A model generated the notes under the pieces. The model worked only from the letters and a program-made list of their open reading frames with translations, made no database searches and was not told where the DNA came from. Of a stretch of 64,000 bases of DNA, positions 11,325 to 22,890 are shown in pieces. This stretch comes from Perilla frutescens (Eukaryota; Streptophyta; Magnoliopsida; Lamiales; Lamiaceae). Made by a program: the position numbers and the translations under genes. The stretch lies in the NCBI GenBank assembly GCA_026008535.1, contig BRKX01000014.1, positions 46,506,506 through 46,570,505 of the forward strand, written 5' to 3'. Positions within the stretch are counted from its first letter, which is position 1, and each line of letters opens with the position of its first letter.

Positions 11325-13957
11325 TGTAATACTCCGAAATATTTTAGAAGGTTTTATTCAACTTATGTTACCCTTTGGTAAGTTAGAAAATAAGTTGGGT
11401 CCTTAAAGCATTCAAATAAAGGAAAATCGCAGCCAGGAAAATCTGTTAAAATTTAATTTGGTCAAAAATTGCTTTCAAAATATAATCTGATATTTTTCTG
11501 GGGTTGATAGAAAAAGTTTCAAGAATTGTGCCAAACTTTGAATTTTTCAATTTCGAGTTCAAATGAACTCTTGACACAACTTTGAATAGAAAAAGGCACA
11601 TCCGTCATTATTCAATTTCTTTTTCAAAATATTATCCTATTCGTAATTATCCTATTAGTTTTCCATCATTATCCTTTTCTTTTATTAGTTATTATCCTAT
11701 TTATTTTTCTCTCTATAAATAGGAGGTTAAGGTTTCATTTTTCATTCATTTTCAAAATCGAAACGCCGAGCAGCTTCTAGAGAATTTACGTCTCTAGTTT
11801 TCCATTTCAATTCTGAAATAGTCATTTTGAAAGTGGCAATGCGTAGATTACGAATACGTAATTGAAAATATGATTTGACGGACGATCACAACGAAAAATC
11901 GTCGTGACTGCCACCAAAAGTCACCACCACCGCCAACCTCCACCGTCCATCACCAATCCACCACCACCATAATCAATCACCACCACCGACCACCATTCAC
12001 AAACAATCACCCCATCACCGCCAACAATCATAAAAAGCCCCCCCAACGATAATTACCCCAGCCCCCCCCCCAACCCAATTAATCACTACCATCACCGCCA
12101 CCAACTCCCATACCACCGTTCATAGTCGCTTTAAACCGGCGATCTCTTTCGCGTCACCGGATCAAAATGTGTCTTTAGGGTTTTATGTTCTATATATATT
12201 TGTATACATTTTTCATGTTGTCACTTTTTAATTTCGGGTATATTTTAGGTATCCAAATTTTAAATTGTAGTCTTTTTCAGATCTATCCTTCATGGATAGC
12301 CATATCGTATTTTTAGTCTCAAAAGTTGTTCCGTCTCAAAATATAGTATTTTTATTTAAAGTTTCATATTTTTCTAATGGACGGATCTTGCGGTATGAAT
12401 TTATTTATACCGAAATGAATTTTAGGATACGGGTTTGACCACCTCGTATGCCAAAACTTCCAAAAGGGTTTTTCTTTATAAAAATGCTCTGAGTAAAGTT
12501 CCCTTAAGAGTCAAAATATTTTGATAACCCGGGTGTTGCGTATTAAGATAGTAAATATTATAATATTTACTTCATAGCTAAGAAAGGTTAGATTTTGACC
12601 TAATGTTGGTCTTTTATCGAAATTAAGTTGCCGAATAATCTTGTAGGCACAGAAGAAGAAGACTTCTAGTTGAGACCAGAATCAGAATCTAGATCTAGCT
12701 ATCCAGATCAGATTACCAGGTGGGTTTTTATGATATAAAAATGTATTTCGGGTTATTAAGCCCTGATATTTATAAAATGAATGTGATTGAATATCCAACT
12801 CATAACTGTATTTAATGTACTCTCTTGACTCATGTAAGTCTTACTACTGTTTTTGGTGACGAAACTACAATGGTTCACGATATCGACCCCCAAGCAAACA
12901 GGGCAGTGTCCAACCTTAAGCAGCTGGGTTGTGTACATGAACCGACTCACCGTAAGCGTTCTAAGGGAGAGTGGCCCGCAATGATGGAACTAAAATGATT
13001 TTGTATACATGGAATTCATAAATTTTCTGTTTTAAACGCTTTCCATGATATGCTTAAAATATGATTGGATATTCTGTTTTATAAAATGATTGTGAAGCTT
13101 TTCTCAAAGGTACCTACTGAGTGCATTAGTACTCATGCCCAAATCTTTTCAGGATGAGCTGCGGGATGGTAGACGGCGGTGCTAAGGCTGAAGGGCTATC
13201 TTTTGATGTATATGTTTCTTTTGTGTGTGGCGTCTAACTGAGAAAACGGTTACCTTTTGAGTCTGAATAAATGCACTGCGTTCTTGTCCGCTTACTCTGA
13301 TTATTGTTATGGAGTGTTCGGTTCTCTGAATCCCATTTTCTTTACTGTTATGGAGTGTTTGGTTCTCCAAATCCCATTTTCTTTACTGTTATGGAGTGTT
13401 TGGTTCTCCAAATCCCATTTTCTTTACTGTTATAGAGTGTTTGGTTCTCCAAATCTCATTTTCTTATTTATTACGGAGTGTTCGGTTCTCCGAATCCCGT
13501 TTACTTTCCGTTTCTGACAGGCAAAAGCCTGACATTTATTTACTTTCCTTATTCAGACAGGCACAAGCCTAGCTTTACATTACTTTTCATGTCAAGGCAA
13601 AAGCCTGGTTTTATATTGCTTTCACGACAGACGAAAGTCTGGCATCTCTTTACTTCATGTATTTGGACAGATATCCTGGCCTTTTTCATGCCTAACCTAC
13701 TAACAGTTAACCTTTGGATTGTTATTATTTACATTGAAGTTTGCTTTCTTAGGTTCATTCTAAGAGTCATGGTATCTGGTTTGAGTCATTTCATACGCTT
13801 TAAAAGCGTGGATTGATCCATTTATAGAGGTTATGCTGCCCAATTTTTTGGGGCACTAACTCTATTTCTTTGATTGTTTCTGTTCAACAACCCCTTTCCC
13901 CCTTCCCTCAAGTAGCGCTCCGGTCCCCTGCCCTTCTCCCAAGATCGGGGCGTTACA
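11325..13957 (+). mobile_element. 3' LTR of element B
   Basis: This is a 2633-bp LTR starting TGTAATACTCC after the polypurine tract and ending CGTTACA. TATA box TATAAATA is at 11714-11721. It contains a triplet-rich CAC/ACC tract (about 11920-12120), a 41-bp tandem repeat (about 13300-13505) and a series of short palindromes (about 13513-13660). It is a different family from LTR A, although both begin TGTAA and end TTACA, as is common in the Tekay group. After 13957 a purine-rich stretch and a fragment of another element follow. The 5' partner LTR is absent from the window. Confidence 0.8.
13300..13505 (+). repeat. 41-bp tandem repeat inside LTR B
   Basis: About five copies of a 41-bp unit containing GGAGTGTTTGGTTCTCCAAA occur. 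Copies start at about 13300, 13341, 13382 and 13423, with a diverged one near 13464. The middle copies are almost identical and the outer ones carry substitutions. It lies in the downstream half of the LTR and encodes nothing recognisable. Confidence 0.8.
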
Positions 13958-15041
13958 TTAAAAAAAAGAGAGAGATGACAAAAAAACTCAAGAAAGTTAC
14001 TCGCGACATCTAATCGAAGGACAAGTAAGCCTGCTGCTCGAGGCTTTCCTTCTCATAGTCTTCGGGTGTGCCTTAACCAGCAATGGACTTCTGAACATCC
14101 ATAATGAAGGGCCGAAGATAGACCCCTTGAGAGCTCGGGCCGACAGAGGACTTCCGAGAAGTGCGTATGGTCTCCACGTCAACCACTTCGCGAGAAACGG
14201 ACAGCTGTGGTATGACGGTGAGAGCAGAAGCATGGCCATTCGACTTCTTGGAAGGGGGCAGAGTTGGAAGCCTCTCTTCCAAAGGCCTCTTGACGCCTGA
14301 AGGCGAAGACTCATATCTTTTCGCAGCCACCAAGGCCTTGACCTTAGCATCAGAGGGCTTGATCTTCAGCTTCACCATCCCGTCGAATAAGAACCGACCT
14401 CCATGGACCTTCTCGAACTCTCGAAGTTCGTCTAGAAGAAGAAAGGCTTCCTCAATACGAGCAGCTTCGACACCAGTCAGATCACGGTGTGGAGGAATAC
14501 CTGCACAAGATAAGAAAGTTTATGAGCCTCAAATAAGAATAAAAATACAGGAGTTTAGCTAGGAAACCCACGGGCGTCACTGAACTCAGCAGGGACGATC
14601 ACATCAACGGAAGTCCGGACAGGCACAAAAACAAACTTCGGCTTCTAGTCCCTGGAAGAAGAATGCAGGCTCGTTATCAGAGGGGGTCAATCCCCCACCC
14701 ATTTTATAAAATAGTAGAAGCCAAACTGCCCAGCATTCACCACCAGACGGTAAGCCGCGTTCCATTCTCCGATGCTAGGCTCGAGAAACCCTAGCTCCTC
14801 CCACAAGTAATACATGCCCAACATATGGAACCACCCTATTGGGGAGATTTGGGTAGGGGCTATACTGATGAGATCGTGCCTAGCAATGATCCAAATGATT
14901 CGGAGCTGCAGTTTAAAGTCCGATGACGCGTTTGCGAGCAAAGAAGTTGCAAGCTTATTTACAAGCTTCTATTCATCGCAAATTCGAAATTGGTGAAAAT
15001 GAAGTCAAGGGCAGCTCAAGATTGCTCACCATGCTATCCAT
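13958..15041 (-). pseudogene. Tat-like accessory ORF fragment (gypsy-type transposase-like domain)
   Basis: On the minus strand, 14941-14687 encodes ISPIGWFHMLGMYYLWEELG and GQFGFYYFIKW. This pattern resembles the plant domain annotated as putative gypsy-type transposase, found in accessory ORFs of Tat-group elements. Coding-like sequence resumes downstream on the same strand: PHRDLTGVEAARIEEAFLLL, and a lysine/serine-rich tail (14378-14073, LPTLPPSKKSNGHASAL). Between the two, TTATCTTGTGCAG followed by GTATTCC (minus strand, near 14500) looks like an intron 3' end. The fragment is cut by LTR B at 13957 and by the C1 LTR at 15042. The protein has no known activity. Assignment to Tat is by resemblance only. 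Confidence 0.5.
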
Positions 15042-15913
15042 TGATGTTGAAGAAGGAAGCATGAAGACGTGAGAAGAAGAATGACGCCATTTGGACGTGT
15101 GCATTAAAAGTTATACGCGTTTGCATGGGAAATCGGGAGATGCTGTTTTTCATGCAAAGGTGGCAAGATTATCCTAGCATGGGCCATGAAATTAAATCAA
15201 TTATTTCAGCCCATGATTGAGTTTTTAAGGTTTAAGATGGCGTGGATTTGCAAGCCCAAGTCCATTGGGATTTATCCTTATCAAGTTAGATTTAGATAGA
15301 TTTTTCTTATCTTATTTTTGGTATCTTTTGATTTTAGCCTATTTTGATTAGGATTAGTGTTAGAATCGAATTATTAAGTTATTAGGACTCTAATTTTCAT
15401 CCTTAACCTCTCCTATAAATAGGAGCACCATGCGACATTCATAATTCAGACAATTGCAAGAGTTTGATATTTATTCCTCCATTTGTCTCACGATCCTTTG
15501 GTTGATCACCTATCTACAAACAATTCTATTGTTCTAGAAAATCAATAGTCTTATTTAAGTTCTTCAGGGTATTTATTAAGTACTTGGGAGAATTGCTATC
15601 TGGAGAAGTTAGACGTGCGCGTTCGGATTTTTCAACACGGGTTTGTTCGATTTAGCCAATCCACAACACTACTCCACCGCCGCCATTCCGCCGACCACCG
15701 CCGCCATCCTAGCCATCACCGCCGTGATTCCAGCCCCATCGAAGTCCTACCAAGTGTTCCAATCGAGTCCAAGTTCGAGTCGTTATTTTCTAGTAAGTTT
15801 TATCTTGTTTTGAGTCGGATTGAATTCCATTTATCCTAGATGACGTAGTTCGATTCTTGAGTCTTCTGCGTGCATAAATCTCGTGTCTTGGATACATTGT
15901 CCGGGTCACATCA
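15042..15913 (+). mobile_element. 5' LTR of C1
   Basis: This 872-bp LTR runs from TGATGTTGAAG to GTCACATCA and is followed after a few bases by the primer-binding site. TATA box at 15415-15422. A CAC/CCG triplet-rich stretch (15665-15740) lies downstream of it, and a splice-donor-like GTAAGT at 15793. It has the same architecture as the C2 and C4 LTRs but differs widely in sequence, so C1 belongs to a separate subfamily. The left flank is TCCAT; the matching right flank has been lost. Confidence 0.7.
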
Positions 15914-15919
15914 TAAATT

Positions 15920-15931
15920 TGGCATCAGAGC
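15920..15931 (+). other. Primer-binding site of C1
   Basis: TGGCATCAGAGC lies six bases after the LTR end. It differs by one base from the initiator-methionine tRNA primer site TGGTATCAGAGC used by many plant LTR elements, and it fixes the plus-strand orientation of C1. Confidence 0.7.
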
Positions 15932-16740
15932 CACGTCAGCTCTGCTGGTCGTGGTTCAATCCGACGTGTCTTCTACGTGTCCATTTTCTGTCATACGTGT
16001 TATTTAATTTTTGTATCGAGTCTTTTGTAATCTGATTCATATTCATTGAAAAAAAAAAAGAGTCTTAGGGTTCGAATCCCTACAACACAAAAAAAATCAT
16101 CAAAAAAAAAATGAAAATTCAGTTTGTTTATTGTGTTTTGGATCTTAATTCCTTATTTTTAGTTTTGTTCCATATTTTTAGGGATTTTTAGATTGTGTTC
16201 ACATTGGTCAAACACATCCAAAAGTCTCTTTCCTTATCCATTAGATTTCCTACCTTGTTTAGATATCTTTCATCCTAATCCATATCTAATCAAGATCTTT
16301 CCATCCTCATCCATATCTAATCAAATCCTCCATCCCTATTTTCGATCCTAATCACTAAAGGGATTCAAAATTTCTCATCTTTTCCATATACACCCGGTTC
16401 ACCTTATACACCACATAGTCCATACACCCATACACCCGTACACCCATACACCCGTGGTCCACATACACCAACTCACTGAGATACTCATCCACACGCCTAC
16501 TTCTACTCTTAGCAACCTTCCGGCTTGATTCTATCCATTGGAGCTTGAAGAAGACCCAGAGGAGCTAATCAAGAAGAAGACTGTTTCGATCCACCCACCC
16601 CCCAAAATCACTCCACACGTGCACCACATCTTTAAGAGTTAAACACAAGTGAAAAAAAATCAAGAGTGACATACACGAGCGTTTGTGAGGAATTGTGAGG
16701 TTCTACTTTACTTTTTCTTCACGTTTGTTCGTTTTGCAGG
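15932..16740 (+). other. Untranslated leader of C1
   Basis: About 800 bp without a convincing ORF. Near 16410-16460 it has repeated TACACCCATACACCC units. It ends CTTCACGTTTGTTCGTTTTGCAGG at 16740, matching the ends of the C2 and C4 leaders immediately before gag. The pyrimidine-rich run plus CAG looks like an intron 3' end. Confidence 0.6.
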
Positions 16741-16816
16741 ATAAATGGCTATCCAAGATTTTTTCTACACCCGTTGTTCTATCCAAGACAAAATTTGTTC
16801 CATGATCATTGATAGT
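16741..16816 (+). pseudogene. C1 protease, 5' fragment
   Basis: Codons read FFYTRCSIQDKICSMIIDS and end at the target site of the Athila insertion. The final D-S are the first two residues of the D-S-G active-site triad of an aspartic protease. The glycine codon is 13.1 kb away, at 29930. C2 has the matching text NIFYTRVAIKDQTCAMIIDS. The gag sequence that should precede it is deleted. Confidence 0.75.
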
Positions 16817-18255
16817 TGATGAGATTTTTCTTTCACAACAATTTAACCAACACAAGCTTTAATTAACCAAATCCCAATTATGCAAGTGAACATACGGAGC
16901 ATAGGAGACCGGGTCGAACACGGGGAATTAATTGCATAAATGAGTTTACAAGTACCATCACATCGAACATTTTCACTAGTCAAACCATTCGAAATTTGGT
17001 TGGAGAATTAACTAGAAAAACAAGTTTCACAATAATAAACAAAGATAGCAACACAAGATGAATAAAAGAGAATAAAAACCTAATAAAAATCACAATGAGG
17101 AAAAATGGCTCTAGGGCATTGTTCATTAGTGAAAACTTGTTCATTAAATAATAGATTTATGCATAATCTCCCCAAACAACAATTGATACCAAATTTAGTC
17201 GAAGCCCTCTCTCGAGCAACTAAGACCTTTGAATTAAACTCAATTCCCCTATCTCTAGGGCTAAATTGCAATTTAATCTAATCAAGCACAATCAATCAAT
17301 AAACATCAATTAAACATTAATCTCTCGATCTAATGCAAAATTGAAGCCATAAATCATTTACCCATGCACAATTGATTCTTTCGAACTCGATTATACACCA
17401 AATTCTATCCTAAGATGGCCAATCAAAGAATAGAAGCAATTAAACCATGATTTATGATAAAGAAGGGGAAGATTAAGCAATAACCCATGTTTAATTCACA
17501 AACTTATCACCAAATCACAACACCCTAGATGCCTAGAAATTTAGCTAACCATAATCACAATAAAGAAATCCATAATCACAATAAAGAAAAACATCACATA
17601 AAAGAAAAACAAAAGAGAGGAGGAGAAAAAACCCAAAAACTTGAATATAGTTCTTCAAAAACTTCTTGAATCTTCCATACACCAAGCTCCAAGCTCTCAC
17701 AACTCTTTCTTACTCTAAAATTGGCAAAATATCAAAGTCTACCCTAATTTTTCGAACTAAGGATGGATTTTATACTATGATGGCAAAAATGGGGCAAAAA
17801 TCCGGATATTCCCGAAAACAAGACACATGGGCGCGACACGGGGCCGGTCGCGCCCCATGGCTCGCGCCGCGTGGAGTGAGGCGCGACCCAAGCTGGCCCA
17901 TTCCTGGGTCGCGCCGCGTTGCAGGCCATTAAAATCATGCTGCGGACGTCGAGCCGCGGGTCGCGCCCCAGGCCCCGGGTCGCGCCGCGTTGTAGGCCGT
18001 GTCCGGCCTCCCGGCTTCGACTCGGTCTTCGTGCTCTCTCGCTTGTCCGATCCAGTTTTCGCATCCCTTCCGATGCGCACTTCGATCCTCGAGTCCCGAG
18101 TTGCTCATTTTAAACCTGTTTTCTAAATTAATGGTGTTAGCAACACTTATTCTAAATAACAACTAATATTACCCTAATTGATTACTAAACATACTAAAAC
18201 ATGATAAAAACATACGAAATAATGCTCGGATTAGGACTAAAATACGAGCATGTCA
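16817..18255 (-). mobile_element. 3' LTR of the Athila element
   Basis: 1439 bp, bounded by TG and CA and preceded (minus sense) by a polypurine tract. TATA-like box on the minus strand at 17767-17774. A GC-rich block (about 17820-18080) contains GGGTCGCGCCGCGTTGCAGG, which also occurs in the other LTR and in the internal region. The whole LTR repeats at 28486-29924 with about two dozen differences. Confidence 0.95.
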
Positions 18256-18272
18256 ACTCCCCCAAACTTGAA
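18256..18272 (-). other. Polypurine tract of the Athila element
   Basis: Read on the minus strand it is AGTTTGGGGGAGT, directly before the 3' LTR. This primes second-strand DNA synthesis, and together with the primer site it fixes the minus orientation. Confidence 0.8.
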
Positions 18273-19757
18273 CTCTTGTTTGTCCTCAAACAAGCATTTG
18301 GAAAGAACAAGGAAAGATCAAGACAAGAAGGAAACACATAACCACTAATGCCTCAGCTTTTTAATTAACAATCCTCATGCAAAGAACAAGATCAAAGTTT
18401 CATATCATAAGAGTAACAATCATGAGAAAAATGACCACTCTCTTTTAAAGGCAATTCTTATCACAACGATCCTCACACATGGAGATAAGGGACAAATTTT
18501 CACTCAATATCAAGTAATAAAAGCATACCACCATAAGCTTGCAACATAACTCAACATGATTCACCAATGTGCTCTAAACAAGAATCACATAGGTCTTTAG
18601 GGTTGTAGCGTTCGGCTCTTTGGACGGGTAGGGAAATTTTTAGGTAGGAGTGACTCCAAGTCCTTTCCCACATCCTACTAGCATTCCAAACCTAGTAAAA
18701 CTAAAAGTTTTCTTCTACCCATGTCACACAAAATGAGCAAGCTTAAGCAAAAGACGGATGATCCTTAGCCTCTTCTTTTTCTTCTGATTCATTCCCCCTA
18801 AGACATTGGTTCACACATTCTTCCACAAGGAACTAAAGTCGGCATTAAATTCATTTTTTCAATTTAATTCAACATCATGACTCTAATGATTCCCATTTTT
18901 TTTATTTCGAGGGGAAGGCTTTGAACTTCACATTTCTAGGCTTTAAAACATGTTTCACAATTTTTTCTTTCTATCCGAATTTTGCTACCCACGATTTTTG
19001 AAATAACAATTCCTTCGTTCCTTAAATTCCCTCTATCCCGGGCTATTCAACAAAAATCAATCACCAAAGGCTCAACGGGGCTAACAAGGATAAATTTCAA
19101 AGGAATGAATAAATAAGGCTCAAAATTTTCGACAAAAACCGCCTTAGGTCATCTTCAAGTTCTAAGCACATATAGAATACATGAAAATTATGAAGCAAGT
19201 TCTAGAGATGCAAATATCATTGATGAATCACACATGAAAGAACAAAATAGACCCAAATCTCACAAGTGGCTGGAGATTAAGCCAAATTTAACTCGAATGA
19301 TACTTGACCTTAACACTATTCTCATGCATGCATTTTTCAACATTTTTGCACAATCACATATAAAAAAATCATCATAGGCCTGGCATGATTTCCATATCTA
19401 CCTTTCCCTATTTCCGTCACCAAATTAAGCAAGACAAACACAAGCTCAAGCAGGGAAACAAATTATCACACACGATTTAAGCCTAATCCAAGCATTTACT
19501 ATTACACACCTAAATATATAGAATAGAAATGATCCTAGAAATCAAATAAATCCATACAAACCAACATAACATACTAAATCCAAATATCAAATCCTAATAA
19601 CAGTCATCCCAAATATCTAGATAAATTAAAATAAAGATAGATAGAGGGTGATTACCGGTCACCACTTCATACCCCCTCCCCCAAACTTGTTCCATTCCAA
19701 AGAAAGGACAAGTTTGAGTGGAAAGATAGTGGGACCGAAATCGAGGGGCAGACTCTG
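18273..19757. other. Athila 3' non-coding region
   Basis: About 1.5 kb between the end of the extra ORF and the polypurine tract. It is A/T-rich with stops in all frames and no recognisable domain. Such long untranslated stretches near the 3' LTR are typical of Athila elements. I see no nested insertion here. Confidence 0.6.
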
Positions 19758-21406
19758 TCACTCATCAGCAGGAGGGCGGCGTGGAGTGGAGTCCGATGGC
19801 GGCTGATATGGTGGATACGGGTACGGAGGGTAGGGGTATGGAGGGTAGTGTTGATATGGTGGCATCTGTGGTGGTCGTTGATGCGGTGCTCCCTGTCCAA
19901 TCCACTGGCCCATCATGCTCTCCATGCTTGACTGGAAAGTAGTGAAGCTTCCCTGCAGGCCCTGAATCTCAGCACTAATACCAATAAAACGAGTCCCGAT
20001 CTCCTCCTCCAAACCTGTGAAGCGAGCATCAAAACTCTCCGCATCCCTGTCAAACGAGTATCAATCTCGGACCGCCATTCTCCAAATTGGAAATTCATGT
20101 CCACCCGCATAGTGCCCATGTTAGCCATCATGTCATGCATTAGATTCTCTAGAGTGCCAAAGCGGTCATCCTGAACATCTTCCCTAGTTCTGCGGCTTCC
20201 TCTCGGCTGGGCATGTGACGTGGACCCGCCAGCATCATCCGTCCATGGTGTCCTCCGTGGTGTGCCTCCAGATGTGGTAATCAATGCAAGATGGGCCGGT
20301 GTATCCATCATCCAATTCTCCTTTTCATCAAAAGTGGAGACATTGGTCAAGGTTGGATTCGGAAGCGGGAACTGACGCTTGTTAGTCAGGAGGAAATCAA
20401 ATGGGGCGGATGCGGAGTTGACAAACTTGGCGTTCCGGAGATGCTCCATGTTGAGGGCTCGAGATCCGGGGCAAGATTGATAGTTGGACAAGTCAATGTC
20501 CAATATGGCTGCAATTGGGGTGATCAAGCCCCCCACACAAATAGTACCCGTCCTGGAGTTTGTTTATCTCTGACATTGCACGAGGAAATGTGCGGCAAAG
20601 TTCACCGGGATAGCATTGAGCATACACCACATGATATAGAGCTCCTATGTCTGAAGTCCACTATTCACTTGGCGGCCAAGCACAGTAGAAGATAGAAGCT
20701 TCTGCATATACCGGAAGACAGGATTGGGCAAATGGGAGGCCTTGGTCTTGCTAGAATCATAATGTAGACTATTTGGGTTTGCCTCCACCACACTGTCATG
20801 GAAATCATCGAATCGGAAGGATGTGTGAGGGTGGAAGGTCCCATTAGTTGGAGTTTGAAACATCGTGTTGAGGCGCTCCACAGTGAACTTCCAGTCTTGA
20901 TTCGCAAGTCGGAATGTGCAAGAAACAGGCCCTCGGGATGGAGTGTGTTTTACCTTTAGGGTGGAGAGAAACTCACGGACAAGCACGGGGTACGTTTTCC
21001 AATCATTCTCCCCCAAGACATGCATCCAACCAATTCATCGTAAGACCCCGACCACACTCTCATGAATCCCCAATTTCCTTGTTGTGTTGGCATCCAGAAA
21101 TCGAGTAGCAGCAACTTGAAAACCCCTAGCCAACTTTAACCACCTCTTCCTATGTTCATACTCCTCCAAGTGGACATTCACCATAGCGGGGTCGTTGTCC
21201 CCCATATTAAGAGGGGGCATGAGGGCACGATTGTTGTTAGGCTCGGCATCCTCTAGTTCCTCTTCTTCCTCATCCTCAAGTTCTTCATCATCCTCTTGTT
21301 CCTCATCTTCGGATATGTCGAGCACCTCCTCATCTTGGAACTCGTCTTCATCCATAAGCCGTCTTCGGGCTCCCCCCGTTTGTCGTCCCCTACGAGTTTG
21401 TACCAT
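19758..21406 (-). pseudogene. Athila extra ORF in envelope-like position
   Basis: The reading runs from MVQTRRGRQTGGARRR at 21406. It has an acidic run of about 35 residues rich in E and D (about 21315-21230), then a conserved-looking block (HVLGENDWKTYPVLVREFL; RGPVSCTFRLANQDWKFTV; FHPHTSFRFDDFHDSV). A later segment has MGTMRVDMNFQFGEW, and the end is proline-tyrosine-rich (YPPYPYPPYPYPPYQPP). In-frame stops are at 21035 (CGA to TGA) and 20645, with another near 20570; a frameshift near 20050 moves the tail into another frame. No signal peptide or membrane segment is evident, so an envelope role is not supported. It resembles proteins annotated as Athila ORF1-type or putative plant transposon protein. 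Function unknown. Confidence 0.6.
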
Positions 21407-22890
21407 TCTTGCAGGGGGAGCGTCGGGCTTAAGTACCTTCCAAAATAAAATGAAATGTGATGTTAAATGGTTTTAACAAAGATATGGGACACACGGGGTG
21501 GTTGCAAGGGCGTATCAAAAACTAAGGACTTAACATTTGAACCTCAAACCTCATGCAAACAAACCCTTCCAAGAAGCCAATCATACAAAATGACCTCATG
21601 CACTACCTCATCCAATCATCCATTGAAACAACATGGTAAAGCAAGTTGACAAAATATTTGCAAATGGGGCATAAGAGCAAAGCACACTCATGTTTGATTC
21701 AAAGACACAAATGAAGTATAGAACAACCCCAAAAAATAAGTCCAACTTTGCTTATTCTTGTCATAAAGATTCCATACAAGCAAAACATAATATTTCAAGC
21801 ATAATGGAACAAGAAATTTGCCCAAGTAAAGACAACTTTGCTTATTCTTGTCATAAAGATTCCATACAAGCAAAACATAATATTTCAAGCATAATGGAAC
21901 AAGAAATTTGCCCAAGTAAAGAACGAGTCTCCAAAATGACTACAAAAATTCCACAACATACTTATCCTTCCAAATGAAACACATAAAAATTCCTAAGAAG
22001 TATGGAATTGCATAGATCGAAGATAATATGGCAAGAATTTCTCATCCACATGATTTTCCCCCAATTTTTGACCTTGGAACCCTAGATTTGGGCAAGAATG
22101 AAGATTTTCCACTACATTTCCATAAACATACAAATTGAAAGCATACCCAAGGTTCTTAAATTAGGAATTCCAAAATAGAAGTAAGAAACTTGAAATCTAA
22201 CCATACAAAACCAAGTTACCATGAATAACCCCCCATTGGAGAGCTTGAAAAACCATGAACTTGCTACCATGAAGAAAAGGAAGAACATGGGGAGAAGATT
22301 CATACCTTGAGGAGGTTATGCCTTGAAATGGAGTAGAAGAAACACTAGAGACGTGTATGAGTGTGTGAGTGTGGAGAGATGGGAGTGAAGTGTGAGAAAT
22401 GAAGTGAAAAGGGAGAAGGAAGGGTTTAAAACCCGTAACAGACTGGCGCGACCCGGGCCGCACCGAGTGCCGGGTCGGGTCGCGCCTCCTCACCGCGACT
22501 CAGGCTGGGTCGTGCGGCTCGGGCCGCGTTGCAGGTGAGCATTTTTCAGCTGCAGACGCAGGACCAGCCACTCGCGTTTCTGGCTCCGGGTCGCGCCGCG
22601 TTGCAGGCGCCCTTGGCAAGTTGGCTCGTTCCGGCCCTTATCGACACTTCATTCCCATTTAAGTTGCTCCTATGCTCAAAAAACACCAAAACTAAGAAAA
22701 CAACACTACAAAAGAACACACAAAACCACAACTACAATGTACACCGAACACAAGATAATCTATGAACAATGAAAAGAAATATGCAAAGAAAGTCACACAA
22801 AAAGGCAAGAAAATGTAAATAAAAAGCATTGGGGTGCCTCCCAATAAGCACTAAGTTTAACGTCGCTAGCTCGACGTAGTACCAAGACAT
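21407..22890. other. Athila spacer between pol and the extra ORF
   Basis: About 1.5 kb without a supported ORF. It contains a 90-bp tandem duplication (21743-21922) and a GC-rich block at 22440-22615 sharing the GGGTCGCGCCGCGTTGCAGG module with the LTRs. A promoter or processing site for the downstream ORF could lie here, but nothing proves it. Confidence 0.55.
21743..21922. repeat. 90-bp tandem duplication in the Athila spacer
   Basis: Two head-to-tail copies (21743-21832 and 21833-21922) are almost base-perfect. Each runs from CAACTTTGCTTATTCTTG to CCCAAGTAAAGA. The near-identity indicates a recent local duplication. Confidence 0.9.

Larger units (their letters stand above)
6196..13957 (+). 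mobile_element. Tekay-type Ty3/gypsy element B, 5'-truncated
   Basis: This element has, in order, the gag zinc knuckle, protease, reverse transcriptase, RNase H, integrase and chromodomain, then a polypurine tract and a full 3' LTR, all on the plus strand. The 5' LTR, primer-binding site and most of gag are missing; a partial family A LTR abuts the left end near 6190. A solo LTR sits in the integrase gene at 9582-10994. At least six in-frame stops in pol and a damaged protease motif show that it is an old dead copy. The Tekay/Del assignment rests on integrase text such as YEALYGRRYRSPLYWDE and on the C-terminal chromodomain. Confidence 0.85.

Noticed and set aside
13300..13505. CRISPR-like array (repeats of 41 bp).
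   Set aside because: Repeats are directly adjacent without unique spacers and lie inside a plant LTR.
21195..21476. Serine-run plus-strand ORF.
   Set aside because: It is the antisense of the acidic run of the Athila extra ORF.
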